Part shown: in pieces, positions 23,119 to 35,450 of the stretch
Layout of the letters: each line of letters opens with the position of its first letter
Position numbering within the stretch: position 1 is the stretch's first letter
Assembly (NCBI GenBank): GCA_030765045.1
Contig: CM060964.1
Location: 313,270,628-313,334,627, forward strand
Source: Tenodera sinensis
Taxonomy: Eukaryota > Arthropoda > Insecta > Mantodea > Mantidae
Reading direction: 5' to 3'
Length of the DNA: 64,000 nucleotides
Program-made: the position numbers and the translations under genes
The notes under the pieces: model-generated
The model's database searches: none
What the model was told of the DNA's origin: nothing
The model's input: the letters and a program-made list of their open reading frames with translations, nothing else

Positions 23119-23170
23119 GTGTGTGTGAGTGTGTGTGTGTGTGTTTGTGTGTATGTGTATGTGTGTGTGT
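23119..23170. repeat. GT microsatellite abutting a SINE tail
   Basis: Imperfect GT with GA and TT interruptions, directly next to the 3' end of the minus-strand SINE at 23173. Confidence 0.85.
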
Positions 23171-23172
23171 TT

Positions 23173-23440
23173 TGTAGTAATGTTTAATGCCCGTTCTAAC
23201 TACATACAGCACCACAGGCTTTGGACACTGATGCTACATTCAATGCAAGGAGAGGTGGAAAAGAACTTTTGGGAATGAACAGTTCCAGGCCTAAGTTAGG
23301 GTTCTTCCTCGGCATTTGTCAGTTACGAGGACTGACGTAACTCCCCAACAGGGAGGATCGCCGTGGCGGAATATGAATCGCGGACTTTCCGAATGTGAGC
23401 CTCACGCGCTAGCACGAAGCCATCACGATAGGTTAACAAG
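23173..23440 (-). mobile_element. tRNA-derived SINE sharing the family 1 tail
   Basis: On the minus strand it has a tRNA-like head near 23435-23370 (TGGCTTCGTGCTAGCGCGTG, then CGCGATTCATATTCC). Its 3' end (23180-23225) aligns with 4165-4220: both carry a TTTAATxCCCG core and an ACTACATxCxGCACCACAG core. The heads differ between the two copies, so this may be a sister family sharing a LINE-derived tail. Confidence 0.7.
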
Positions 23441-23613
23441 GTTGTGATCACAAGATTGCTATTCTATGGGTACATTTGTACACATAGTCAATCTGATGCT
23501 GGAAAGACGGCCTTAGGTGTATAATCGCCTTCCCCTAAAATCTATTTTACTTGTATTCATTTTAGTTTGTGAGTGTAGCTTTGGGTAATGATGTCCAATA
23601 TTTAATTTTATAT

Positions 23614-24012
23614 TGTGACGCCGAGCGCGATGCATAACAAAGGACAGTCTGGGCTAAGCTACTTCACACCACATACCAGGCCGGCGAACAAACAAAGGCG
23701 CTCAAGGTCATGCTGTCTAGCGCGACTTTTTATGTACACGTGACTAACAATGGGCGCGGCATGTATCAAAGGCGCTCACGGTCAAGCTTCTCCACATCAC
23801 TCACGCAAGCAAATACGTGACAACGACGAGAGCGGCAGAACCCAAAGGGGTTTTCTCCAGATGATTCGAGAAGTGTCCGACGGCCGGGGTGTTTGTGGAA
23901 GCCGAGAAAGTTCCATGTTACGTCATCCTCCCTAAACAAGGAGACGAGGAAACAGCAGAGCAGAGTTATAGACATGAGTGGGTCATTGTGTCAATGAGTG
24001 CGAGACAGCTAT

Positions 24013-24086
<74 letters not shown>

Positions 24087-24370
24087 TACTGTCGTCGTAA
24101 AAGTTACGTCGCATCGAAGTGAAGAAGTGTTAACGAGCGTCGAGCGATTGCATCGTTAGATTTAGTGTATGAGATACAGAGAAAGTGAAGAAATACAGTG
24201 AAAGGACTGGCTTCGAGGCTTCGAGAAGAAAACAATATTAAGAGTTGTAATATCAAGATTGTTGAGTGTTAACGTCAGTACAAGAGAACTGTGTTTTGTG
24301 CAAAAGTTTAGAAGAAAAAATAATGCGATAGAAAAGAAAGTAACTGAATTGATTTTGTTATTTTGTCACA
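23614..24370 (+). mobile_element. Solo-LTR-like element, copy 3
   Basis: The clearest copy: TGTGACGCCGAGCGC at the left, TTTTGTCACA at the right, and matching ATAT flanks (23610-23613, 24371-24374). Its extra length compared with the other copies is largely a GT array inside the 5' transcribed part. The TATA region is decayed (CCTAAACAAGG). No coding interior. Confidence 0.7.
24015..24085. repeat. GT array inside LTR copy 3
   Basis: About 35 GT units exactly where copy 1 has only GTGTGTGTGATCG (about 7330-7342), so the array grew after insertion from a short GT seed. Confidence 0.95.
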
Positions 24371-25559
24371 ATATTTACTAGGGGGACACAGTGAAAAAAT
24401 AAGAAAACACAGTATCTGAAACCACGACCTCTCAAATATTAGCAATCACCTCTTTGAGCTATCTCTTTCGGTAACAATATTGTTTTAATTCGGAAATCGT
24501 GCATAATTATTTGATTATATCCGTGTAAAATAATGGTGAGATCACATAAATGTGCAGTGTATTTGAAACAAACATGAAGTGCATTTTAAAAACTCATGTG
24601 TAACATTCACATGATATTCTTTACCTATTACAACAGATTATACAAAAGGTTATTTTCATATCTATTTGTTTTTAATCCTGAGTGATATGCCGGTAATGGT
24701 TCAATTTCATGGATTCATAAAAAATGACTCAAAGACCACTTAAGATTTCAACAAAACATAGCATATATTGTAAATGGTAAACGCCACATTAATTTTATTG
24801 TATACCTTAACAAGAACACTTACGTTCAAGGTACAAATGTGCTTAAGTTCGTGAGAATGTAGGACTTGCCTAATTGTGAAGAGTGAAGATAATAGGAGTA
24901 TATTTTGTTCGTCATCCACATATTCCACGTATATTGTTAAGGGAACCTCAAAATGTGCATTTTTGCACGTTTCAATATTGAAATATATCAAATGCAAAAT
25001 CCCTCTTACCTAGGTACCTAATCGGTAGGAGTAAAAAGAAGTTGAAAAAAAAAATTGCATTTCACAAGCTGCGCTTATGAAAAGAAAGTTTTTTTATTGC
25101 ATTGATAGTAAAAAAGTGAAGGAATTTCGAGAGGTTAAGCTATGGTCATAAGTTAAAAATAGTCAAAGTGATTAATTTATATTTTCAACGCTACTTTAAA
25201 TTTGAACTTTCTTTCCGCTTCTGTAGCTAATCGAGAACTAGTACTTCCAAATCCGAGAATTCTCCAGTGGACTAAATAGAGCTTCACAACGGCAGCAGGA
25301 GAGGTTGTATGACGAATATGTTCGGGTGTTGTTATTTGTTGTGGTACATCCTGGAGAAGGGATCGTCAGGAATGCCAGGGAACACGGAATGTTTGCCATA
25401 TAGCGGAAGAAACTTCACCCCCACCCCATGCTACACCGACCGGAGTTATGACATGCTGAAGGAGGCAGCCTGGTGCCGCCCCGGGATCTAAGGAAGGCAC
25501 TGCAGGTATCTGGAACAACCGAGTGGTGGATAGATAGACCAAATTTTATACACAGTTAA
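24371..25559. other. Unassigned DNA with one GC-richer frame
   Basis: A 60-codon frame at 25309-25491 (YILEKGSSGMPGNTECLPY, later CYTDRSYDMLKEAAWCRPG) stands out by GC content from the AT-rich surroundings. I recognise no domain; it could be a small exon or an old element. The remainder shows nothing. Confidence 0.25.
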
Positions 25560-26330
25560 GGGGACAAGGTAGTCTTAACATATGGAAGTTACACCTTAGT
25601 GAGTTAAATTACTACTGCAATGGTTTTCCTGAAATGTTTATGAATTATTCTATAAATCACAATCATTTGAAATGGTTATTTGCATTGTTAGGTTATGTGG
25701 TTGAGTCCATAAAACTTATTTAATCCAGCAAAAAGGTGATAAAATGTATCCTTAAAACATGTGAATCTATGTACATTTTTCTCTGAAACTACTTGCCACA
25801 CAGAATCACACTTTTACATGCTTGTTCTTAGTGTAATGAGCTATCATCAGAAATTCAATTATTTATTATTTATGTAGTTTACATAAATTAAAAAAAAATG
25901 CCAAGACAAATGTAAAATTGCGCAAAATGTTTAATGTTATTGATTTCTTAACATCATATTATATATAACATACATTATATATATATCTGTGTGTGTGTGT
26001 GTGTGTGTTATAGTAATTATTGTGGTTCAGAAAGCTCTACTGTGTGTTGTGTACCAGCACTGGACATTTTAGCTCTCTACCTCTAATACTTTCTGAGGGT
26101 AAGGTACATGAATTTACATGTTTTAAGGGTAAATTTTCTTGTTTTTCTGATGGATGAAATACTTTTATAGACTCAACCATAAAAGCTATTAATGCGAATA
26201 GCCATTTGAATTAATTGTCAAGATTTATAAAATAATTCATAAACATTTCAGCAAAAATCACAGAGCGGTAGTTTAACTTAATTTGACTCAATGAGATGTA
26301 ATTTCTGTATGACCATACTACCCTGTTCCC
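25560..26330. mobile_element. Palindromic MITE with very long inverted repeats
   Basis: The left arm (about 25560-25830) and right arm (about 26060-26330) are inverted copies along nearly their whole length. Shared motifs include CTGAAATGTTTATGAATTAT and GGTTGAGTC.ATAAAA, and CCTTAAAACATGT.AAT. The tips are GGGGACAAGGTAGT and ACTACCCTGTTCCC. TTAA stands at the left (25556-25559) and TAAA at the right, which hints at a TTAA target and a piggyBac-type mobiliser. The arms are diverged, so the element is old. The central ~230 bp are AT-rich and contain a GT run (25987-26009). No coding. Confidence 0.75.
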
Positions 26331-26472
26331 TAAATAATGTTCTGCAACGATGGTCGCTAGTAGAATACTGCTGGGTGCCCTGCCGATTTAATGTGGTCGA
26401 ACAGTAATGCCATTACCGAATTCTTACGTTGGATGCGAAATTGCAGTTTAATCTGACTCATATTTTACTATT

Positions 26473-27889
<1,417 letters not shown>

Positions 27890-28009
27890 TAACACGAAAG
27901 ACGGTAGAATGTGTTAGCGATGAGAGGAAAACTGTGTATTTGTGATAGAGTTTTAGAAGACAATAAGGTGATAGAAAAGTAAATGAACCGATTTTGTCAT
28001 TTTGTCACA
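27890..28009 (+). mobile_element. 3' fragment of the solo-LTR family
   Basis: Matches the last ~120 bp of copies 1-3: AACACGAAAG, then GGAAAACTGTGTATTTGTG, TTTTAGAAG and a terminal TTTTGTCACA. The rest of the LTR is missing on the left. Confidence 0.75.
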
Positions 28010-28250
28010 TTATTTAAAAGTTTCGATAGGTTTATTATTTAAGAGTGTACACAATTTGTCGAAACTAATCTTTGTGTACTAAACCGGTTACAGCGAGAAA
28101 GAGTACAGCTTGATCACTACAACCATAAAGAAGAGGCACAAGTATGTATACAGCTAAAACTTTTAAGGTGAAGAAGAGCGCTTTATTATCAACTTTTAAA
28201 GCATCACTTGATATGTAAGCTTAACAAAGAGACAGGTGGGGAGACAGACA

Positions 28251-28298
<48 letters not shown>

Positions 28299-29764
28299 CC
28301 GAGAGGAGAATCCATGCCTTTAATATAGAAACGCGAGTAAAGTTGCGGGTTCTTTTAATATAGCTACAAGTTAATCACTGGAACTAAGCATTCTCAAAAA
28401 TGTTACATTTACGATTTAGAATCCACATTCGTCTTTCTGTTGATGTAGATTAAAACGTTTCCCTGGTTAAACCTATGCATGAAAATCCCATACAATAACC
28501 AATCAAATCAATAGGACAAATCGACTTCCACCGATTCGAATTTTAAACACCATTGTGACTTGAAAGGTAGCTGATAAACATTCATGATTTTATGCATTAA
28601 AAATAACCAACAAAAATTCGGGATTACAACGCCGGATTTTTGTTTCTGTAACCGAATTTCATCCAACAGTGATGTAGCATCAGTACGTTTGGAGGGGGTG
28701 GCTTATTTATACAAGAATCCCCTGAACCTATTTGGTCTTTCTAAATAAAACACACACACATACACAGAAAATTAACATTTTAATGTTATACAAACATAGA
28801 ACTGCAAATGTTTTTTATGAAAAAAGTGTAGGGGTGGAAAGGAAAAATAAAAACACTTTCCAATCATCCGAAAGTGAGTGACTACCCCTCTCCACCATTC
28901 CCCTTATTCGAAATGAGGTGCAAGTAAAACAACAATCCCTTCCCCCACGATATCTCATTCATCAAAATTCTTTTAATTGAAATTCAGTTCCAGTTTATTA
29001 CCGATTGAAAATTTATTATTATTTTTGCGCGTTTGTATGCAGAGAGGGAGGTGTTTGAAGATTCGCCACCCGTTCCGTTCCGCTACATACCCCCGCACCT
29101 CCCCTGCCCACTCAACCCTTTCCTAAATTCACTTTCACATGCAAATATTAACTAACGTGAGGCTTCGATATTCTGCAACCAATCCATCATCCAGTTTAAA
29201 AATCAAGTTGGCAATTATTGCTTCTGGCCCGCTAGGGGTAGCTAATCGCAATAAGAAACGGAGTCGTTGCACAGAGGCGTTCTTATAAGTAAGAGGCTAA
29301 AAGTAAGGACAAGTGTGCTTTTGAAGTTGTGAGTAGGCTATTTTCCCTGAGACTTAAATCGTGATGACGAACTCCCTGCGTGCGGTACCCTAGGTTCTAT
29401 TTATGCCGTCCCTATTGCTTCACGGGGCATTATTACAATTATTTATCTATCTCCCCTACAATTTATTTACAAATTTATTAATTTTATCAGTTAATAATTC
29501 CGGTATCAATCGTAAATGGCCAGGGTGTTATCAAAAATGGTCAAATACTACAGATGTGTACGTAAGGTGTTGTAAATATGAGTATGGATAGCAGTCTATG
29601 TGCTTTTAGAGTTGCAGATCTGTACAAAAGAATGGAGAAATTAGCTAGAAAGTTTGGGTTGTGATGCTCAGCAACCATACAATGAACTAAAACCCAATGC
29701 TATAACGCCTTTATACGTGGAACAGAATTTAATTTCCTTTCATTCCAGGTTTAACGTTCTTGAT
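28010..29764. other. Unassigned DNA with a GA microsatellite
   Basis: A GA-rich tract occupies 28247-28300. Nothing else recognised. Confidence 0.4.
28247..28300. repeat. GA microsatellite
   Basis: GAGA tract with occasional GGGA and GCGA interruptions. Confidence 0.9.
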
Positions 29765-29945
29765 CATATCGGACAATGAGTGACTAATGGCTGAAATGTG
29801 TGAAATGATGCAGAAATGAGCCCAAGACCCATGCAGCTTACAGTTACCCAACATTCAGTAAGGGAAAACCCTCAGTGAAAACCTTATCCAAGCAATTTAC
29901 CCTCACCAAAATTCGAATTCGGGACCTCAGAGATGGACCTTGATC
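29765..29945 (-). mobile_element. SINE-like repeat, family 8
   Basis: On the minus strand a B-box-like CCCGAATTCGAATTTTGG is followed by a body that ends GGGCTCATTT.TGCATCATTTC and TCAGCCATT, with a TCACTCATTGTCCGATAT tail. The tail segment recurs at 58950-59035. Confidence 0.55.
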
Positions 29946-30305
29946 TTCTTGCTTCTTGGAAGTGACTCCTTGATCACGTATACATTGAAGTAGAGTTTGG
30001 CCGGTTAAATTAGTTATAAGTAGAAGGCGAAAGATTGTGCAATAAGCAAGAAGTTTAGCGCACATGAGTTCTATGTTGGTATTCGCGCATGCACACAGCT
30101 GCAGGCGTCTGCTGATGTGCGCGCATATACGACGGCTGCGCTGTACTGTTACCTCATTCATTCTCTGAGTCAACTAACCTGTATCGCATGTCACTACACG
30201 CGGTTCCGCGCTCTGGTTATAACTTAACATGAATTTATTTCCTGCAATTTTTTCCTTCGTTAAAGTATATGCAATTTGCATAAAGCGCTATATAATTAAC
30301 ATATA

Positions 30306-30719
30306 CAGGTTTCCCAAAATTAGACCAACAAACTTTGGGAGCTGATAGATAACAATATTTTATACACATTTTATTAAGGAACGTTTTTTGCTGCAGCGCT
30401 TCGTTTAACGAGTTAAAGTTATAGATTGTTGCCTCCCACCCAGTTTAAGTATTTACGGCAAAATCAACAATGAAAATTAGTATTGCATTTATCTTAGTAA
30501 GGTACACAATCTTAATCCAAGAAACAAACCAGAACACAAAAGCAAAACACATTCATTCTTTACAGTTAATCATATTTTTACTATTCAAAGCAAATGTTGA
30601 AACGCACGCCCATTGCGATTAACACAAAAAGTGCATCGGCGTGGCCTATTCTGCCGTACTCTTGCAAAGACACCAGCCATTTCTCTGGTTTAAAGGCTTG
30701 TCGGTCTAATTTTGAATAG
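30306..30719. mobile_element. TA-flanked DNA transposon remnant
   Basis: The left end (CAGGTTTCCCAAAATTAGACC) and the complement of the right end (CTATTCAAAATTAGACCGAC) are inverted repeats with one gap. TA dinucleotides flank both (30304-30305, 30720-30721). A minus-strand frame near 30690-30600 (MAGVFARVRQNRPRRCTFCV, then NRNGRAFQ) reads like the extreme C-terminus of a DDE transposase. At 414 bp it cannot be autonomous. Confidence 0.65.
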
Positions 30720-31702
30720 TAAAGCTGTGATTAACTGTAATAACTAACTGAAATAAGTATATATAACTATGGGATAATGTTATTTTGGTTAAAATTACGC
30801 ATAAACTTTTGAGGATCAGTTCAGCACAATTGTTTAATAAGAAATAAAGCGGCTATTACATTTACGAAGCGCAAAAACTGTAGAAAAATTGCATGTAACG
30901 AGTAATATGAATGAAAGGCTCCGGTGCCGGGAACAGGGTGAACTGTTTCACGCATACCTCTACGTCTAAGCCAGTCGTTCGCAAATAATTGACAGATGAA
31001 TTGTTGAGTAACTACCTTTATACACTCAATTTATAATTTACATGCACATAAAAGGAGAGCGGAGTATTATCATTCTGGGAGAAAAGCAGGAACTGTAAAT
31101 ATTTATCGCCAAACGGTAGACCAACGAATTTCCCATCAAGCTAGTGAAGGAATACGATTATAAACATTTCACAAAATCATAACTAAGTAGCTTTAATTTT
31201 CTGTCGTATAGAACAGGCAAAATATTGTACTAGGGATAATAGACTGAATACGAGAATTTCTTTTAAGTCTATTTTAACTATACTACCGTTATTCCTAAAA
31301 TGGTAGTGCAATGCTCCCTAATTTGAAAGGATATCATTGTAGAATAATAATTATATTTATTTATATTATATATATTTTTATGTTTTGCATGTTATATATT
31401 ATTCAATTCCAGTGTTACTATTACTGCATAATAAATTAACTACTCACTAAATTGTCTGCTACAGAGCAGAGGACTCACCTGCAACAAAAAAGAAAGCGCA
31501 ATCAGTATAAATGCAGCACAATTAAGTTTTACTTACGCTACATAAGGTTACTCTTATATGGTTTTGTACATTTGAATCTCTTCAAGCTAAAAATAAAATA
31601 ACACCTAAGTTTCAGGATAAACAAACGATGCATTCTATTTACCTTTCTTGCTTTTATATATCTGATAATATTGGTTCAATGTTTTATGAAAGCAAATTAC
31701 CT
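30720..31702. other. Unassigned AT-rich DNA
   Basis: No recognisable content. Confidence 0.4.
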
Positions 31703-31800
31703 GCCTTTGTAGTCTACTAGTCAGCGTTCTATTTTCTCAATCTAAAGATCCCGGGTTCAGTTCCCGGCAGATGGGGAAATGTTCTTAATTTTTAATCATT
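31703..31800 (+). mobile_element. tRNA-headed SINE fragment
   Basis: TTTGTAGTCTACTAGTCAGCG fits a decayed A box. CCCGGGTTCAGTTCCCGGCAG is an intact B box and T-arm-like palindrome. The body that follows (GGGGAAATGTTCTTAATTTT) is only loosely like the family at 56164. Confidence 0.55.
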
Positions 31801-32737
31801 GCTTGCCCTCAGCAGTCTGGAAGTATTACTCCATGTGCATGTGGAGGTGTGTGTTTGCTAATGAAAGTGAATAGAAATTTAAATACCTAGAATCAAGAAA
31901 ACAGTAACTCCATCAGTTGTTTCTGAAACCAAAGCCTTCGATATGGCCACTGAAGTTAAAGGAAATTTCTTTCAGCAGTTTCAGGGAGTTTTCTATTTTA
32001 TTTGTACTCCTCGCAAGATTCATAATATTATTAACAGGCACATTCCTTAACTCTCACATGACTTCACATTGGCTAAATTAACACAGTCAACTTGCATTTA
32101 TTTCATCTACAGTTTACTTTTAACATATAAGGCCATACAAGTGACTTTTACCCTGGTAGCATTAACTCATGAGCAACAACATGGCTGTTGTAGTTTCACC
32201 TCACACACGAATCGAAACCGAACTCTGGATTTAGAAGCTAACCACTGGAAACCGCAAAACCACAGTCTTTGTTTCAGTAAAGTCATAGCAACTAGAGATA
32301 TCTACAACACAATGTACACATTCCACTCCTACAAATTACTGTCAATGACCTTACAGAAACAAAGCTACATTTTGCTTAAGAGTAACTAAATCAACGTCAT
32401 TTCCAATGTTTTACATAAACTAAAAGCAGAAAATGCTTAAATATAAGCAAAGGGTACATCTATCAGTATGATTTTAGGTCAGTCAGGACCATATCTGTAT
32501 GGTGACTTGGATAAAGAAACTTTCCAATATTTAAAGAACTTAACTGAAACTTACTCCATAGCTTTATTTGGTTATTTGTTTACTTTACGCCAATATGCCG
32601 CCTTTAATGTCCAAGGTCAATTGTTCATCAGCATTGAAGCTCACTCCGTTTACTGTTGTGCTATTTTTTGTAATTTTCTGTATAAACATTAAATTTACAT
32701 ACTCGGACATAAATTTAATCTTTCACCTCTAGGGGAC
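31801..32737. other. Unassigned DNA
   Basis: A 106-codon frame at 32069-32389 and a 74-codon frame at 32468-32692 have no similarity that I know and no obvious splice or promoter context. Confidence 0.3.
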
Positions 32738-32756
32738 GGGGGGGGGGGGGGGGGGG
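32738..32756. repeat. Poly-G run of 19
   Basis: Nineteen consecutive G after GGGGAC, followed by AGG. Able to form a G-quadruplex; also a place where sequencing length error is likely. Confidence 0.9.
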
Positions 32757-32757
32757 A

Positions 32758-32850
32758 GGTGGTCAGAGGGTTAATCCTGCCTAAAGAGAAGTTTCCATCT
32801 TCCAGCCGGGAATCAAGCCCGGGATTTCTGGATTTTGAAACTACCATAGC
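32758..32850 (-). mobile_element. tRNA-like SINE fragment
   Basis: Minus strand carries CCCGGGCTTGATTCCCGGCTGG, a B-box/T-arm-like palindrome. The A-box side is lost or decayed. Confidence 0.45.
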
Positions 32851-32935
32851 TTTACTCTTTTGTGCACATTTAAGAAGTCTTTAAAATTCGGTTAAATTTA
32901 CTTTATATTTTCCAGATATTAATCTTAAAAACAAT

Positions 32936-33066
32936 TATATGGAATGGAAAGGGTAGAATAGGACTTAAAAATTCAGTGCCATAACCAGGATTTGAACAAC
33001 AGATCCTCCGGCCTCCGTCTGATTGGCACTGAATTTTCAGTCTCGCTCTACCCTTTTCCAAACCTT
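32936..33066. mobile_element. Second foldback of SINE family 7
   Basis: Arms at 32943-32980 and 33024-33061 are inverted copies, TGGAAAGGGTAGA...ATTCAGTGCCA against TGGCACTGAAT...TCTACCCTTTTCCA. On the minus strand the loop and left arm read TTGTTCAAATCCTGG, TATGGCACTGAATTTTTAAG and GTCC, matching the family 7 SINE body at 20720-20750. Confidence 0.65.
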
Positions 33067-34577
33067 GTCCTACACAGGGCTAGTGTGAAAGAATAATTAA
33101 TTTCCAATTATATGCCATCTTTTAGAAAGACCACTCTATGGCGGATATTTTTTATGTGCAATTCAAATGTGTATACAAGGATAAACTTCTAAAGATATTT
33201 TTGTGCACAACTAAGCATTAGTGTTATGTATTTCCGATAGATTTCCTTAAAATTATGTAAATACAATTTTAAAAAAGGCAGTTTTAAAGTCATTTGTAAG
33301 CTAAGTACCATGTAAAGCACTTTCCTTTATTTTTTTCTTCACAATCCAGCAAATTTCAAACCAAATGAATGAAAATTCATGGTGTGGAATTTGAAATTAA
33401 AAAAATGCTGAAAATGTTTGCCACAAAAGGGGAACTAGTTGTGAATTCCCTATCAATTTAGTAGGATAGTGATAATCTAAATCTTAAAAATGTGTTTCAA
33501 TGGAAAAGGCATGGAAAGTACAATTGATTATGACTCAACATTTTTTTTTCTTTTTTTTTAAAGGGTAGGAGGTAAAACGCATTTCCTTAACCTTCTCCAA
33601 CTTAGTCGGTATGATGGCACGCTTTGATGTTTGGCTGCCGGCGCCGCTGGTAACATACACAAAAATCTACAAAATGAGAAGATATGCTGGAAAATTGATA
33701 CTTCACGCTGGCCACATATGGTTACTTGAAACAAATTTGAAAACAACTCTACGTCATGCTGCCACTCAAGTCTGATTTGATAAACTTTTCAATGATAAGA
33801 TAGGCACATATATAGGAAGACCAAAGAGTATACCGAAGGAATTTGAATTTTCAATAGACTTTCACTAGTGCGGCATTAGAGGAGGTAAACCTCGCTACGT
33901 CACATAACAGAACCTGTCTTCTAGATAAGATGTTTTTGTTTGTTTAATCATGAGAAACAAAAGCAGGGGGAAAGCAAGCCTTATAGTGGCCTTTACTCCA
34001 AAAGACGTAGTCATTTATTCTCTAAGCACAAAAAACAATGCATTCCTTAATGCATTCCTTAGGTTTAGGCAAAGGAAGAGAGAGGAAACCGACAGTTTCC
34101 GTTGAAAAAGTCGATGAAATATTTCTACCAGACGTAATTAAAGGAATGTTTTGTTACTTCTGCTCTTCTTGAAAACACTACTCATCAAAGCATTGCTGGT
34201 TTCTGTATGGAATCTGCTAAGCCATGCACAATCAACACAGATGGAACTTGGTATAAAATTGCATTCCACTCAGAAGGAGGGAACAAACATCAACGAAGAA
34301 GATTTTGTTGTATGGGAATAGCTGCATTCCGCTACAGCTACACAGTAGGGTCTCTCATAAATTGCACCCTCGTGCAATCGTTTCTTGCTTGCTTCAGGAT
34401 GGATAAACATCGCTGCAGCACCAACTAGTATTTTGTTCCGCAACAGATGATTTACGGCTCAAATTCTACCAGATTCAACACTGTTTCTATACCAATGTAA
34501 ACTGCACAAAACGTTCGCATTTCGCACATTTTGTAGTCATTACTTTATCATATTAAAGCAAGAATTCATCTATTAGA
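33067..34577. other. Unassigned DNA
   Basis: Contains oligo-T at 33541-33558. Frames near 33558-33746 and 34207-34428 are unrecognised. Confidence 0.35.
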
Positions 34578-34660
34578 GGACCGCGCCTTGGCCGAGTGGT
34601 TAGATCATTTACCTCTCACCAAAGCGGGCCGGGTTCGGTCCCAAGCGACACAATGCAATA
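34578..34660 (+). mobile_element. SINE family 1 head
   Basis: CCTTGGCCGAGTGGTTAGAT (A box) and GGCCGGGTTCGGTCCC (B box), with an ACCTCTCACCAAAGCGGGC anticodon-side segment, correspond closely to the minus-strand SINE at 4141-4397. The body beyond 34660 diverges. Confidence 0.7.
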
Positions 34661-34879
34661 CACAATGCCGTAAATAGTACCTACTCATTAAGTACAGTTG
34701 TTCATAAGCATAAGCATTCTCATTTCTTTTGTGATCATACAAAGTATAACCTGCCAAGGTCTTAATTTCATTTCAGCACCTTCTATACGTCTAAGTTGGT
34801 TTGTGGTTAAAGTCTACGCTTCTGAGGCATAAAGTAAAGTTGGGATTGCCATCACTTTGTAAAATTTCAAAACAGTTCA

Positions 34880-35450
34880 TAATAATAATTTCAATAAACC
34901 TTTCAACCTGGTTTTTAGATAACAAAAAAAAAAATTATCAAATTCTGGTAGCAGCAGCTGAAGATGATCTACAGAAATCAGTCAAGACCTTAAATAATAC
35001 ACTTACGAATTTTGAAATGAATATCTCTACAGAAAAAAACTAAAGCTATGGCATTCAAACGTGAATATCCCATCCGTAGTAAAATAGTACTAAATAGTGA
35101 CATTTTAGAACAAGTGAATACCTTCAAATATTTGGGCTGTTCTTTGTCATATGAAGATGAAGGGGATGTCATAGAAAAAACATCAAAGTGTATAAGAGCG
35201 ACAGGATTTATAAATAATACTTTTAAATCTTCAATGGTGAAAAAAAACAGACTCCATAATGTTCTGGCTATATAAAATTATAGAGAAAAATGGACAGAAT
35301 ATGTAAATAGAATGGGAAGTTCTCGATTACCCAGACAAATGTTAGACTACTAGGTACGTGAAAAACGAAGGCCAGGAATACCTACGAAAAGATGGCATGA
35401 GGGCGGAACAGGTCACATGGCCTAATCTACATAAAAGGAAGAAGAAAACA
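34880..35450 (+). pseudogene. LINE reverse transcriptase relic, second copy
   Basis: Three frame segments make up the C-terminal third of a non-LTR reverse transcriptase. To 35043 the frame has AAAEDDLQKSVKTLNNTLTN and FEMNISTEK. From 35048 to 35275 it has IRSKIVLNSDILEQVNTFKY then LGCSLSYEDEGDV. From about 35288 to 35430 it has KWTEYVNRM, SRLPRQ, RRPGIPTKRWHEGG with an internal stop. The order and the NTFKYLGC motif match the relic at 18200-18830, but this copy is better preserved. The YADD catalytic block is missing or destroyed upstream. Confidence 0.8.
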
